From Lachnospiraceae bacterium (GTDB taxonomy: Bacteria; Bacillota; Clostridia; Lachnospirales; Lachnospiraceae), in the NCBI GenBank assembly GCA_015056765.1, contig SVFQ01000007.1, forward strand, positions 62,001 to 126,000: 64,000 nt of DNA, in the 5' to 3' direction. Positions 42,141 through 51,250 of the stretch are shown in pieces. The notes under the pieces were generated by a model, which saw only the letters and a program-made list of their open reading frames with translations, searched no databases and had not been told where the DNA came from. The translations under genes were made by a program, and so were the position numbers. Position 1 is the first letter of the stretch; every line of letters starts with the position of its first letter.

Positions 42141-45100
42141 ATGAATACAACTGAGATTTTTGAAATACTTGGCATCGAAGCCACAAAGGATTTAGATGCT
42201 ATTACAGCAGCCTATCATGAGGAACTGAGAAAGCACCACCCGGAAGAAGATCCGGAAGGCTTTCAGAAAGTTCGTCAGGCTTTTGAAGCTGCCAGAGACT
42301 ATGCAAACCGAGAGGATGACGAGCCTCAGGGATTTGTAGGGGATGTGAATCTGGCAGGCCCTATCAATGACTACCTGATTACGTTGGGAGATGCTTATGC
42401 ATCTTTTCCACAGCGTATCGACCCGAAGAAATGGGAAGAACTCTTGCAGAATCCTGTGTTGGAGGATTTCGAATACGGCGCCCAGGCCAAGAAAGAAACC
42501 ATGCGTTTTCTTATGGACCACTATTGGCTGCCTATTTCCGTTTATAAAGTCATTGATCAGAGATTTTTGATTAAGGAGCAGCAAAAGGAATTATTAGAGT
42601 ACCTGCCTCAGGACTTTATGGAATTCTTGCTGGATAAGCTCATTGAAGGAAAACTGGACTTCCCTTATGATCAGGTCAGCGGCTATCCGGAGAAGGATAC
42701 AGAGAATAAAATCGACCACTTTATCCAGGGGGTCATCTATGCCATCAGCCCAAATAATGAGAAGGTGCTGCCGGAGACTGTAAAAGAAATCAAAGATACC
42801 GGTCTTGACCATCCTTGGATGCTTCTGATCGAAAGTCTGGAAGAAAAAGAAGAGGGCAAGAAGGCTTGGTTTAGCCTGCCAAAAGAAAAACAGGATGAAA
42901 TCCTGATTTATTGTGATGCCCTGGTGGAGGGAGAGTACAAAAAGGCTACCATCGCATACCGTGCCTGGGAATTAAAAGCAGTGGATGCCATGGCGAAAAG
43001 TGCTTGGAGAGATGCGTTCTTCTTCTATCGCAACATGCTCTATATCTATGGCAGCCCTATTGCCATGAAAGGTTCCATCGATTCCGGTAATGAACTCATC
43101 GACTTATTTATCCAGAAGGATGAGTTAGACGAAAGGGCTTGCGAAGTATTTCTTGTGGCTTGCGATATGTGCGACCAGACAAAGAAGGGTCTTGAGTATT
43201 TCAAGCAGCATGAGGATCAGAAGAAAAAAACAGCTGCTTTCTTTGCACTGTATTCTGTCCTTTTAAGAAAAGACGGACGCTTCATCGAAGCACTGAAATA
43301 TATCGAAAGAGCTCAGGAAATCGGAGATGACTCCTTCGACTTTAAGAAACTGAAACTGGCTGTTTTCAAAGATCAGCAGAACTACGAGAAGATGGAAAGC
43401 TTTGCTGAGGCCATTTTGGAAGAAAATGACCGTGACTACGGCGCTATTCTGGATTTACAGGAAGCCTATGAAGCAAAGGGCAATGACAAAGGGGTGGTAG
43501 ACCTTTTCTATCGCGCCAGAGAACTGTATCAGTATGATCCTGAAATCTATATCCGTGCAGCCAAAGCTTTCATGAGACATGAGAACTATGCAGATGCCAC
43601 CAGAGTCTTAGAAGATGGGGTGAAAGCCGGTGCCCAGTCCGATGAGATGGAGTACAACAGAGTTTTCGCCAAAGCGCATTGGGCAGCACATGATGGTTAC
43701 TACCAGGATGGTATCGATCTTTTACAGACCCTTGTGGTGAAGCATCCGGAACTGTACATGAAGATGGCCAGATGGTATAGAGACATGTACAACGATGGCA
43801 TGAACTATACCCTGAAATGCTTGGAAGAGTCCCATAAGTGCTTAGACCAGTACGAGAAGCGCCTGGGGGCTGATGAAGACTATTACCGCATGCGTGCCTT
43901 CCTGTATTCCAACGAGGGCAACTTAGAGAAGTGCGTTGCAGCTTGTGAAGAGGGTCTTCGCTATATGAAGACCAAAAAAGGCGTGCAGCGAGCATACCAG
44001 CGCCGCGTGATTTATAACTTCTACATGACAGAGGCCCATGCGTACCGTAGATCTATCCTGGTAAATGGCCAGGTGGAACTGGGCAACTTCAAAAAGACAG
44101 ACCAGATTTTTAATAAGCTGTATCACATCATCATCACAGAGAAATTCTTTGATGAGTCAGCGCAGCTTGCAAAGGAATGGGGCGAACTTTTCTTGTCTCA
44201 TGGCAAATATGCATCCGGAATTTATCGTATGAAGAATATTCTGAATTCCGAGCAGACCTATAATAAGACCCAGAACAAATCCGGCGAAAAGGTAGCTCAC
44301 GAAATGATGGGTAAGCTGCTGATTGCCCAGGGATTAAAAGGCCTTGGACGCAGAGAAGTGAATCGTACCTACCTGGGAGGAAGCGTACTTGCCACTCCGA
44401 AAGGAAAGTATGACTTAGCTGAGTATCTGTCTCAGTTCCAGAGGGGTTATGAATATCTGATTCAGATGCCGGATGTATTTAAACCGGAGGAAAAGGGAGA
44501 CTTCCTGACCTTCCAGAAAAACCTGATTATGCAGTGGAAAGCCCAGGGTGGCACAGAGAAAACCCCGGCTATGCTGGATGCGATTCTCTATGCGGCTTAC
44601 TACTTCCCATGCGTAAGCACAGACCTTATGTGGCTTGTAGAGCTGCTTCGCAGCGAGGAAGTCATCGCACTGTTTGATGAAATCGCCAGCGAAACCGGCT
44701 ATTACAAATACTGGGAGTATCTACTCCGTATTCTGGTTTTCATGAGAAGCAAAGAAGCCATGTCTGACATCGCTGAAGACTTCAAGAAGGCAGCAGAGGC
44801 ACAGCAGGGTTATTGCGTCAAGAAACAGGTACCATTGGAAGAATCCATTACCGTGGACCGTTTTACTTCTAGGTTGGAGGCTTTTGACCTGGCATTCTAC
44901 TATGCTTGCAAAGGCAAACTGGATAAGGCAAAAGAATACGCAGCTATGACCTGCAGCGGCAGGGTATGCCAGTTCTGTACCCATCAGGGATGTGAAGACT
45001 ACTTTAACATCATGGCATTTATTGCCTTTATAGAAGGCAATGAGGATGATGTAGTGCGCTGGTGTCAGGTGGCAAATCAGCATGTATGGCATCACCATGA

Positions 45101-45146
45101 AATCCTTAGCACAGCGTTGCTGGTGCAGGCTAGAAAGCATGTGTAA
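42141..45146 (+). CDS. Large J-domain protein with TPR-like repeats
   Basis: The N-terminal about 55 residues form a J domain (TTEIFEILGIEATKDLDAIT, AYHEELRKHHPEEDP, then FQKVRQAFEAARDYA), but the Hsp70-activating HPD is HPE here. The remaining about 940 residues are helical with TPR-like units (for example RFIEALKYIERAQEIGDDSF; YEKMESFAEAILEENDRDYG; GAILDLQEAYEAKGNDKGVVDLF). The role may be that of a DnaK co-chaperone or a scaffold; clients are unknown. I chose the ATG at 42141, with AGGAG 12 bases before it, because the J domain begins there; 42099 and 42111 are alternatives. It is monocistronic. Confidence 0.82.
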   Translation: MNTTEIFEILGIEATKDLDAITAAYHEELRKHHPEEDPEGFQKVRQAFEAARDYANREDDEPQGFVGDVNLAGPINDYLITLGDAYASFPQRIDPKKWEELLQNPVLEDFEYGAQAKKETMRFLMDHYWLPISVYKVIDQRFLIKEQQKELLEYLPQDFMEFLLDKLIEGKLDFPYDQVSGYPEKDTENKIDHFIQGVIYAISPNNEKVLPETVKEIKDTGLDHPWMLLIESLEEKEEGKKAWFSLPKEKQDEILIYCDALVEGEYKKATIAYRAWELKAVDAMAKSAWRDAFFFYRNMLYIYGSPIAMKGSIDSGNELIDLFIQKDELDERACEVFLVACDMCDQTKKGLEYFKQHEDQKKKTAAFFALYSVLLRKDGRFIEALKYIERAQEIGDDSFDFKKLKLAVFKDQQNYEKMESFAEAILEENDRDYGAILDLQEAYEAKGNDKGVVDLFYRARELYQYDPEIYIRAAKAFMRHENYADATRVLEDGVKAGAQSDEMEYNRVFAKAHWAAHDGYYQDGIDLLQTLVVKHPELYMKMARWYRDMYNDGMNYTLKCLEESHKCLDQYEKRLGADEDYYRMRAFLYSNEGNLEKCVAACEEGLRYMKTKKGVQRAYQRRVIYNFYMTEAHAYRRSILVNGQVELGNFKKTDQIFNKLYHIIITEKFFDESAQLAKEWGELFLSHGKYASGIYRMKNILNSEQTYNKTQNKSGEKVAHEMMGKLLIAQGLKGLGRREVNRTYLGGSVLATPKGKYDLAEYLSQFQRGYEYLIQMPDVFKPEEKGDFLTFQKNLIMQWKAQGGTEKTPAMLDAILYAAYYFPCVSTDLMWLVELLRSEEVIALFDEIASETGYYKYWEYLLRILVFMRSKEAMSDIAEDFKKAAEAQQGYCVKKQVPLEESITVDRFTSRLEAFDLAFYYACKGKLDKAKEYAAMTCSGRVCQFCTHQGCEDYFNIMAFIAFIEGNEDDVVRWCQVANQHVWHHHEILSTALLVQARKHV

Positions 45147-45191
45147 GACAAAAGCATAGAACAACTTTTTGTTAAAAATACAAATTTGTTG

Positions 45192-45225
45192 TTGACAGAA
45201 GATAATTCATCCTTTATTCTGTCAA
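45192..45225 (+). promoter_or_regulatory. Promoter of the ABC exporter leader, within a 9-base inverted repeat
   Basis: TTGACA (45192-45197), 17-base spacer, TATTCT (45215-45220). TTGACAGAA (45192-45200) and TTCTGTCAA (45217-45225) form a perfect inverted repeat across the promoter, possibly an operator. Confidence 0.75.
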
Positions 45226-45285
45226 TAGAAACTGATGATGAGTTTGCTGCTTGGCAAACGAGATTTTAAGAAAGGAGGCAATAAA

Positions 45286-45360
45286 ATGTTTGGAATTACA
45301 AAACTTGGGAAACACAACTTACATAGAGCATGGATTTGCCTCAGGGATAAGTGTAGATAG
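45286..45360 (+). CDS. Leader peptide (24 residues) upstream of the ABC exporter genes
   Basis: ATG at 45286 preceded by AAGAAAGGAGG with good spacing, stop TAG at 45358. The peptide begins MFGITKLGKHN and ends WICLRDKCR. It is followed by a stem-loop overlapping its stop codon (TAGATAG 45354-45360 with CTATCTA 45377-45383) and, 39 bases after the stop, by a strong terminator. This order (promoter, RBS, short gene, terminator, exporter) is that of ribosome-mediated attenuators such as bmrB upstream of bmrCD in Bacillus subtilis. Translation of the peptide is inferred from the RBS alone. Confidence 0.75.
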   Translation: MFGITKLGKHNLHRAWICLRDKCR

Positions 45361-45398
45361 GGATATAGCATCAGACTATCTATATTGTTATGTGCATT

Positions 45399-45428
45399 AG
45401 CGCGTACCCTAGGGTACGCGCTTTTTTT
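45399..45428 (+). terminator. Attenuator terminator upstream of the ABC exporter genes
   Basis: AGCGCGTACCCTAGGGTACG begins a perfect 24-base palindrome at 45399-45422, followed by a T-run to 45428. It is 70 bases before the start of the exporter gene. Confidence 0.88.
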
Positions 45429-45497
45429 ATGCCTGAGGTGTTAGCTGTCTCGCATCAAAGATGCAAGACAACATGCAAGACAACATAGGAGGACATT

Positions 45498-47237
45498 ATG
45501 AAAAAAATAAGAACTTATATATGGGAGTACAAGTGGCCGTACCTGGCGGCAGTACTTTCCATGCTGATTGCAGTAAGCCTTGATATGCTGTCTCCACAGC
45601 TGACCAAAAGCATCGTGGATGACGTCATCATAGGCGGACAAATGAATAAACTGATGATTCTTTTGGGTGGAATCCTGGCAGTAGGCGTAGGCCGTGCGAT
45701 TTTCCAATACACCAAAGAGTATCTTTTCGATATCACCAGTTCTAAGATTACAGCAGATTTGAGGAAGAATACCTTCAATCATGTACAGAGCCTGTCTGCG
45801 GATTACTTTGATAAGACAGGTACCGGAGAGCTGATGGCCAGAATCAAAGACGATGTGGATCGTATTTGGGATGGCCTGGGATTCGTTTCTATGCTGATGA
45901 TTGAAATCGTGCTACACACAGTCATCATTCTGTTTTGCATGATCAGACTAAACCCAATTATCACCATCCTGCCGGTAGTGGCTATGATTACCGCGGCCAC
46001 CATCGCCATCTCCATGGAGAAAAAGCTGGATGTGGTGTATGAGGAAATCTCTGACGAGAACTCAGAATTAAACACCGTAGCAGAAGAGAACCTGGCAGGC
46101 GTACGTACTGTAAAAGCTTTTGCCAGAGAAAAGCATGAGATTGGCAAGTTCCTAGCCCACAACCAGAAATACTACGACCTGAACATGAAGCAGTCTAAGG
46201 TGTTCGTTACCTACTATCCGTTTATTAACCTGATCACCTCCCTGCTTCCGGTGCTGACACTGTTACTTGGCGGCTACTTCGTCATGAAAGGGAAAATGAC
46301 ACTGGGTGCACTGACCGCTTTCGTAGAGTATTCATTCAACATCGTATGGCCTATGGAAATGCTGGGCTGGATCACCAACTCCTTATCTGCAGCTTTGGCT
46401 TCCAGCCGTAAACTGCAGAAAATCTACGAAGTGAAACCAAGCATCGTAGAGCCGGAGCATCCGGTGGTACTGGATCCTTTCAAAGGCAGCATCTCCTTTG
46501 ACCATGTCAGCTTCCACAAGGAAGATGGCTATGAGATTCTCCACGATGTATCTTTCCATGTAGAAGAGGGCAAGTCCATCGGTATCATGGGAGCTACAGG
46601 AGCCGGCAAGACCAGCATCATCTATCTCTTACAGAGATTGTACGATGCCACCGGCGGTGAAATCCGTATCGATGGAGTAGACATCAAAGACTTGTCTTTG
46701 AAACAGTTACGTGGAAACATCTCCACCGTAATGCAGGATGTGTTCCTTTTCTCTGAGACCATCAATGAAAATGTGAAGCTTGGTAAGAAGGAACTTCTGG
46801 ACAACAAAGCAGTGCAGAAGGCTTCCCGTATGGCTCAGGCCGACGAGTTCATCGAAAGAATGGAAGACAGATACGATACTGTCATCGGGGAAAGGGGCGT
46901 AGGCCTATCCGGTGGACAGAAGCAGCGTATCGCCATAGCCAGAGCCCTGGCGAAAAAGGATCCAATCCTGGTACTGGATGACTCTACTTCCGCACTGGAT
47001 ATGGAGACCGAAGCAGAGATTCAACAGACCTTAAAGCAGCTGGATCACACCACAAAGATTATCATTGCTCACCGCATCAGTTCCGTGAAGAATGCAGATG
47101 AAATCATCATTTTGGATAAAGGACAGATTGCAGAGCGTGGCACCCACGAGGAACTTCTGGCCCTGAAAGGCAGATACTATCAGACGTATCTGTCCCAGTA
47201 CGGAGACATCCTGGCTACAGAGGAAACCTCGGCGTAA
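45498..47237 (+). CDS. ABC exporter subunit with degenerate ATP site (BmrC/LmrC-like)
   Basis: A half-transporter of 579 residues: about six membrane helices in the N-terminal 310 residues, then the nucleotide-binding domain. Walker A is GATGAGKTS, the signature LSGGQKQRIAIARAL is canonical, but the catalytic Glu after Walker B is Asp (LVLDDSTSALD). In heterodimeric exporters (BmrCD, LmrCD, TM287/288) one subunit has exactly this degenerate Walker B while its partner keeps Glu. The partner is encoded next. Start follows ATAGGAGG. The most likely role is export of drugs or lipophilic compounds. Confidence 0.92.
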   Translation: MKKIRTYIWEYKWPYLAAVLSMLIAVSLDMLSPQLTKSIVDDVIIGGQMNKLMILLGGILAVGVGRAIFQYTKEYLFDITSSKITADLRKNTFNHVQSLSADYFDKTGTGELMARIKDDVDRIWDGLGFVSMLMIEIVLHTVIILFCMIRLNPIITILPVVAMITAATIAISMEKKLDVVYEEISDENSELNTVAEENLAGVRTVKAFAREKHEIGKFLAHNQKYYDLNMKQSKVFVTYYPFINLITSLLPVLTLLLGGYFVMKGKMTLGALTAFVEYSFNIVWPMEMLGWITNSLSAALASSRKLQKIYEVKPSIVEPEHPVVLDPFKGSISFDHVSFHKEDGYEILHDVSFHVEEGKSIGIMGATGAGKTSIIYLLQRLYDATGGEIRIDGVDIKDLSLKQLRGNISTVMQDVFLFSETINENVKLGKKELLDNKAVQKASRMAQADEFIERMEDRYDTVIGERGVGLSGGQKQRIAIARALAKKDPILVLDDSTSALDMETEAEIQQTLKQLDHTTKIIIAHRISSVKNADEIIILDKGQIAERGTHEELLALKGRYYQTYLSQYGDILATEETSA

Positions 47238-47285
47238 TCAAAGCAAAGCACAGCTTTGCAGAATAGACAGGAGGGATAAAACAAC

Positions 47286-49070
47286 ATGGCAGTAAACTCA
47301 TACAAAGATGACGAACACTCCAGTACCGCCTCCAATCGAGAGACGGTACAGAGACTGCTTCGCTATCTACTAGCATATAAAAAACAAATTATCCTGGTTA
47401 TGTGTATCATGGCATATTGCTCCGCAGTGGCACTTGTAAACCCACTTTTCATGGAAGCAGCCATCGATACCTTTATCGCAAATCAGGACATGAAAGGTCT
47501 GATGGCGCTGATTTTGGCAGCCATCGGCGTCAACGTAATCGGCGTTATTCTGGTAAGAATCCGTATGCTTACCATGGCAGGGGTTTGTAACAAAATCCTG
47601 CTTACCATCAGACAGGAACTGTACACCCACATCCAGACATTGGATTTTCACTTCTTCGATAGCAGACCAAGTGGAAAAATCCTGTCCCGTATCATCGGCG
47701 ATATCAATTCCTTAAAGGATGTGCTGAATAACTTCGTTACGACCCTGGTACCGGATGCGGTCATCGTAGTAGCAGTACTGGTCATCATGCTGATCAAAAG
47801 CCCGGTGCTTGCACTGGCTTCCCTGGTGATGACACCGGTGCTGGCGGCTATGATTTTTGCCATTCAGTACTTTGGACACAAGAAATGGGTGACCTTCCGT
47901 AAGAAATCATCCAACCTGAACGCCTACATCCATGAAGATGTATCCGGTATCCGTATCATCCAGAGCTTTACCGCAGAAGAGGAGACCAGAGAAACCTTCA
48001 GTGAACTGGTAAAGGAGCATAGAGTCAGCTTCAAAGAGGCTGTACGCATTACAGATGCCTTTAACTCCTCCATCGATTTTTGCTGGGGATTTGGCACCAT
48101 CGCCATGTACTTTGTGGCGATCAAATATCTGGGTATCGACAAGAGCCAAATTGGTTTGCTGATTGCTTTTAGCTCTTACTCCAATATGTTTTGGCGCCCC
48201 ATTATGAACCTGAGTAACTTCTATAATCAGCTGATCACCAATATCGCCGGAGCAGAGCGTGTCTTCGAGATTCTGGATACACCATCGGAAATCACAGATG
48301 GCAACAGCATCGGTACCATGCCGGAAATCAAGGGCGAAGTTACCTTCGACCACGTGACCTTCAGCTATGATGAGAAGGTCAATATTCTAGATGACGTGAG
48401 CTTCACCATCAAGCCAGGTGAGACCATCGCCCTGGTAGGACCTACCGGAGCAGGCAAGACCACCATCGTATCTCTGGTTAGCAGATTCTACGATGTACAA
48501 AAAGGTAAAGTCCTCATCGACGGCGTGGATGTCAGGGACGTATCCATCGAAAGCCTCCGTGGCCAGATGGGTATCATGACCCAGGACAGCTTCCTCTTTA
48601 CCGGAACAATCAAAGATAACATACGTTATGGTAAGCTGGATGCCACAGATGAAGAGATTATCGAAGCTGCTAAAGCAGTCAATGCCCATGACTTTATCAT
48701 GCAGTTAAAGGACGGGTATGATACGAAGCTTTCCGAGCGAGGCGGCGGACTCTCCATCGGACAAAAGCAGCTTCTTGCTTTTGCTAGAACCATGGTCAGC
48801 ATGCCTAAGATTCTGGTGCTGGACGAAGCTACTTCCAGTATCGACACCCAGACAGAGATTTTGGTGCAGAAGGGTATCGAAGCACTCTTAAAAGGACGTA
48901 CCAGCTTTGTAGTAGCCCATAGACTTTCCACCATTCGTAAGGCTGACCGTATCTTCGTCATCGATGACGGACACATTAAGGAAGCCGGCAACCATGAGGA
49001 GCTGATGGCCAAGAAAGGTGCTTACTACAACTTGTATCAGGCACAGTTTGCCGAGATGCGCAGCGCATAA
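47286..49070 (+). CDS. ABC exporter subunit with catalytic site (BmrD/LmrD-like)
   Basis: The second half-transporter, 594 residues. Six membrane helices lie in about residues 30-330, then the nucleotide-binding domain: Walker A GPTGAGKTT, Walker B ILVLDEATSSID with the catalytic Glu, and a deviating signature LSIGQKQLLAFARTM. The degenerate site of the pair is formed by the partner's Walker B (Asp) and this LSIGQ, so the complementary defects prove they work as a heterodimer. The RBS is CAGGAGGG. The intergenic region holds a small GCAAAG/CTTTGC hairpin (47243-47260). Confidence 0.92.
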   Translation: MAVNSYKDDEHSSTASNRETVQRLLRYLLAYKKQIILVMCIMAYCSAVALVNPLFMEAAIDTFIANQDMKGLMALILAAIGVNVIGVILVRIRMLTMAGVCNKILLTIRQELYTHIQTLDFHFFDSRPSGKILSRIIGDINSLKDVLNNFVTTLVPDAVIVVAVLVIMLIKSPVLALASLVMTPVLAAMIFAIQYFGHKKWVTFRKKSSNLNAYIHEDVSGIRIIQSFTAEEETRETFSELVKEHRVSFKEAVRITDAFNSSIDFCWGFGTIAMYFVAIKYLGIDKSQIGLLIAFSSYSNMFWRPIMNLSNFYNQLITNIAGAERVFEILDTPSEITDGNSIGTMPEIKGEVTFDHVTFSYDEKVNILDDVSFTIKPGETIALVGPTGAGKTTIVSLVSRFYDVQKGKVLIDGVDVRDVSIESLRGQMGIMTQDSFLFTGTIKDNIRYGKLDATDEEIIEAAKAVNAHDFIMQLKDGYDTKLSERGGGLSIGQKQLLAFARTMVSMPKILVLDEATSSIDTQTEILVQKGIEALLKGRTSFVVAHRLSTIRKADRIFVIDDGHIKEAGNHEELMAKKGAYYNLYQAQFAEMRSA

Positions 49071-49072
49071 AT

Positions 49073-49101
49073 AAAAAAGAGAGGTATTCCTCTCTTTTTT
49101 T
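49073..49101. terminator. Bidirectional terminator between exporter and GH51 genes
   Basis: AAAAAAGAGAGG (49073-49084) and CCTCTCTTTTTT (49089-49100) form a stem between convergent genes. Confidence 0.92.
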
Positions 49102-51133
49102 ATTGGATAATAATCACAGATAAACTTTGTGGTGGAAAAAGCCAGTCGGCGGACAATTCCATGTCTATTTCCTGGAGTGAAGGTATTTCTGGATTTTCAC
49201 GATTATCCAGATAATGTTTGCCACTTCCGGTCAACAAGTAGCAGTGTGCAGAAGAGGCATCTTTGCAGCAATCGTTAAACTCCAAATTCAGAGTGTAGGC
49301 GGTTGAATTTGTATTTACAAGTTTTAGAATCGTTTGTAAATTGTTCTGAACTACAGAGACATAGATACCTTTGCTTTGTAACTCGCGGTCCTGTCCGACT
49401 AAATCCAATACTTTGTTGCCGGTATAGTTTGAAAAAAGGGCTTGAACATAGTAATTGGGCGTTAAGTAAACAGAAGTATCATCAAACCAAATGAGATCCG
49501 GTTTCCATTGTCCGTGAGATATTCTGTGGAAAAGTGGAGCGTAGCACGCTAATTTAACAATATCTCCATTCTTTTCAAGACCGGTGAGGAGCGCTGCTTC
49601 GGCCAATGCACTTTCTATATTGTTTGCCTTTTCTTCCGTATGGGCGGCATATTCGCCTGCAAATACCCCTACATTGCGGGGATAGTCATCGTATAAAAAA
49701 GCATATTGATACATTTGAGCCGGTGTGATGTAATAATGTTCGTCTACAGCATAGCAAAAATCCTTTTTTTCAGCATGGCTACGATAGAAATCCAATGCTT
49801 GGTTATAAATTGGGATGTCTATAGCAGGACCGGCACTACCGATTAGTTTTATATCGGGATATTTAGCGTGTATGCATTTCTCGAAAAGCGTATATCGTCT
49901 TTGGAAATCCAGAGAAGTGGTTTCCCATTGCTCGTTACCTATACCAATCATTTCCAATCCAAAGGGGGCGGGATGTCCCATGGAAGCTCTGACTTTACCC
50001 CATGGTGTATCGGGGGAATTGTTAGCAAATTCGATAAGGTCAAGAGCATCCTGAATATAAGTCTGGAAGTCATCTGAATTAGAAGCGACCAGTTCTGTCG
50101 ACCGAAATTGACAAGCACATCCGATATTTAAGACCGGAAGAGGGGATGCGCCTAGAAGCTCACATAGGATAAAGTACTCATAGAATCCTAGACCAAAACT
50201 TTGCCCATAGTGGGAATCTTTTCTTTTGGAAGTAAGCGTGGCACGTCGTCTGTCATCTTCGTAAGCCCATAGGTTTTGCATGTAGGGACGATGTATTGGG
50301 GCGCCGATTGTTTTTTTCCAATTGTATCGATTGTCCAAACTGATCCCTTCTACTATACATCCGCCGGGAAAACGCAGAAATCCGGGATGCAGATATTGAA
50401 GCGCACAAAACAAATCTTTTCGAAACAGGCCAGCCACTGCGTCACCAGGAAGCATAGAGATGAAGTCAAATTCGATGACACCTGGACCGGCAGTTAATAT
50501 CTGAAAGGCTCCGCCGGTTAAATCTTCTGATGCTTCAAAATATGCTTCATAGAATATCCATTCGTCTTGTTTGGGTTGCTGCAAGATGTCGGAATTCTTG
50601 GAGTTCCCGTGAGCATAAGGCAGATCCATTGGTATGGTGGTGTCACAGTATGGACTGTATGAAACGGGCTTTTGAATAGCTGTAGCAAGAGAAACATATT
50701 CCCTGTCTCCTTTGCGGATGACTATACGTATGATATCTGCTTCATAGGATATGCATCTGGCATAGAAGGAAATACGGTAACTGTTTCCTTTTTGCAAATG
50801 TATTCCATCATAGGCCTTATTGGAAAAGCCTTGTCCGGCACCGGAAGAAGTAAGACGAAGATAGTGCGGGTTGGAAGAAGATAAAGGTCTACCTGTGACA
50901 TATTGCATTTCTGGCATAGTACCACTTTCGTCAGAAACTGGATGCCATGCATAACCAAAGTCATCTAAACTGTAGTAGGTTCCCGGACCACCAATAGCAT
51001 CCCTTGCTTCAAAACTTCGGTTTTCTATCATTTCTGCATATAAACCGCCATCAGCAGCAAAATTAATATCCTCGAAAAAAAGTCCGATTTGCTTGCTTGT
51101 TTTAATCGCTTTTACTTTGCTTTCTAGCTTCAT
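49100..51133 (-). CDS. Intracellular GH51-like alpha-L-arabinofuranosidase
   Basis: A 677-residue glycoside hydrolase resembling family 51. The N-terminus has GLFFEDINFAADGGLYAEMIENRSFE as in GH51. The acid/base Glu is in GNEQWET (about residue 400) and the nucleophile Glu in VFAGEYAAH (about residue 493). An inserted carbohydrate-binding-like beta-sandwich (about residues 60-240) precedes the catalytic barrel. There is no signal peptide, so the enzyme works on imported arabinosides. It is divergent from the LacI gene. The RBS is GGGAG, and the operator at 51149-51163 overlaps the promoter. Confidence 0.9.
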   Translation of the reverse strand: MKLESKVKAIKTSKQIGLFFEDINFAADGGLYAEMIENRSFEARDAIGGPGTYYSLDDFGYAWHPVSDESGTMPEMQYVTGRPLSSSNPHYLRLTSSGAGQGFSNKAYDGIHLQKGNSYRISFYARCISYEADIIRIVIRKGDREYVSLATAIQKPVSYSPYCDTTIPMDLPYAHGNSKNSDILQQPKQDEWIFYEAYFEASEDLTGGAFQILTAGPGVIEFDFISMLPGDAVAGLFRKDLFCALQYLHPGFLRFPGGCIVEGISLDNRYNWKKTIGAPIHRPYMQNLWAYEDDRRRATLTSKRKDSHYGQSFGLGFYEYFILCELLGASPLPVLNIGCACQFRSTELVASNSDDFQTYIQDALDLIEFANNSPDTPWGKVRASMGHPAPFGLEMIGIGNEQWETTSLDFQRRYTLFEKCIHAKYPDIKLIGSAGPAIDIPIYNQALDFYRSHAEKKDFCYAVDEHYYITPAQMYQYAFLYDDYPRNVGVFAGEYAAHTEEKANNIESALAEAALLTGLEKNGDIVKLACYAPLFHRISHGQWKPDLIWFDDTSVYLTPNYYVQALFSNYTGNKVLDLVGQDRELQSKGIYVSVVQNNLQTILKLVNTNSTAYTLNLEFNDCCKDASSAHCYLLTGSGKHYLDNRENPEIPSLQEIDMELSADWLFPPQSLSVIIIQ

Positions 51134-51148
51134 AGTACTCCCTCTTTG

Positions 51149-51209
51149 ATTAAACGTTTCATTATCTGCATTTTAAACATTCTCAGATAAAATGTCTATA
51201 TGCTATAAT
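51149..51209. promoter_or_regulatory. Divergent promoters and LacI-type operator between GH51 and lacI genes
   Basis: Minus strand: TAGACA (51198-51193), 17-base spacer, TAAAAT (51175-51170). The operator ATTAAACGTTTCATT (51149-51163) covers about +1 to +15. Plus strand: an extended -10, TGCTATAAT (51201-51209), for the lacI gene. The two -10/-35 sets overlap, so the operator probably affects mainly the minus promoter. Confidence 0.7.
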
Positions 51210-51250
51210 CAAAAAGAAGGAGATTCGAGCGGACAGCTTGATAAAACGTT

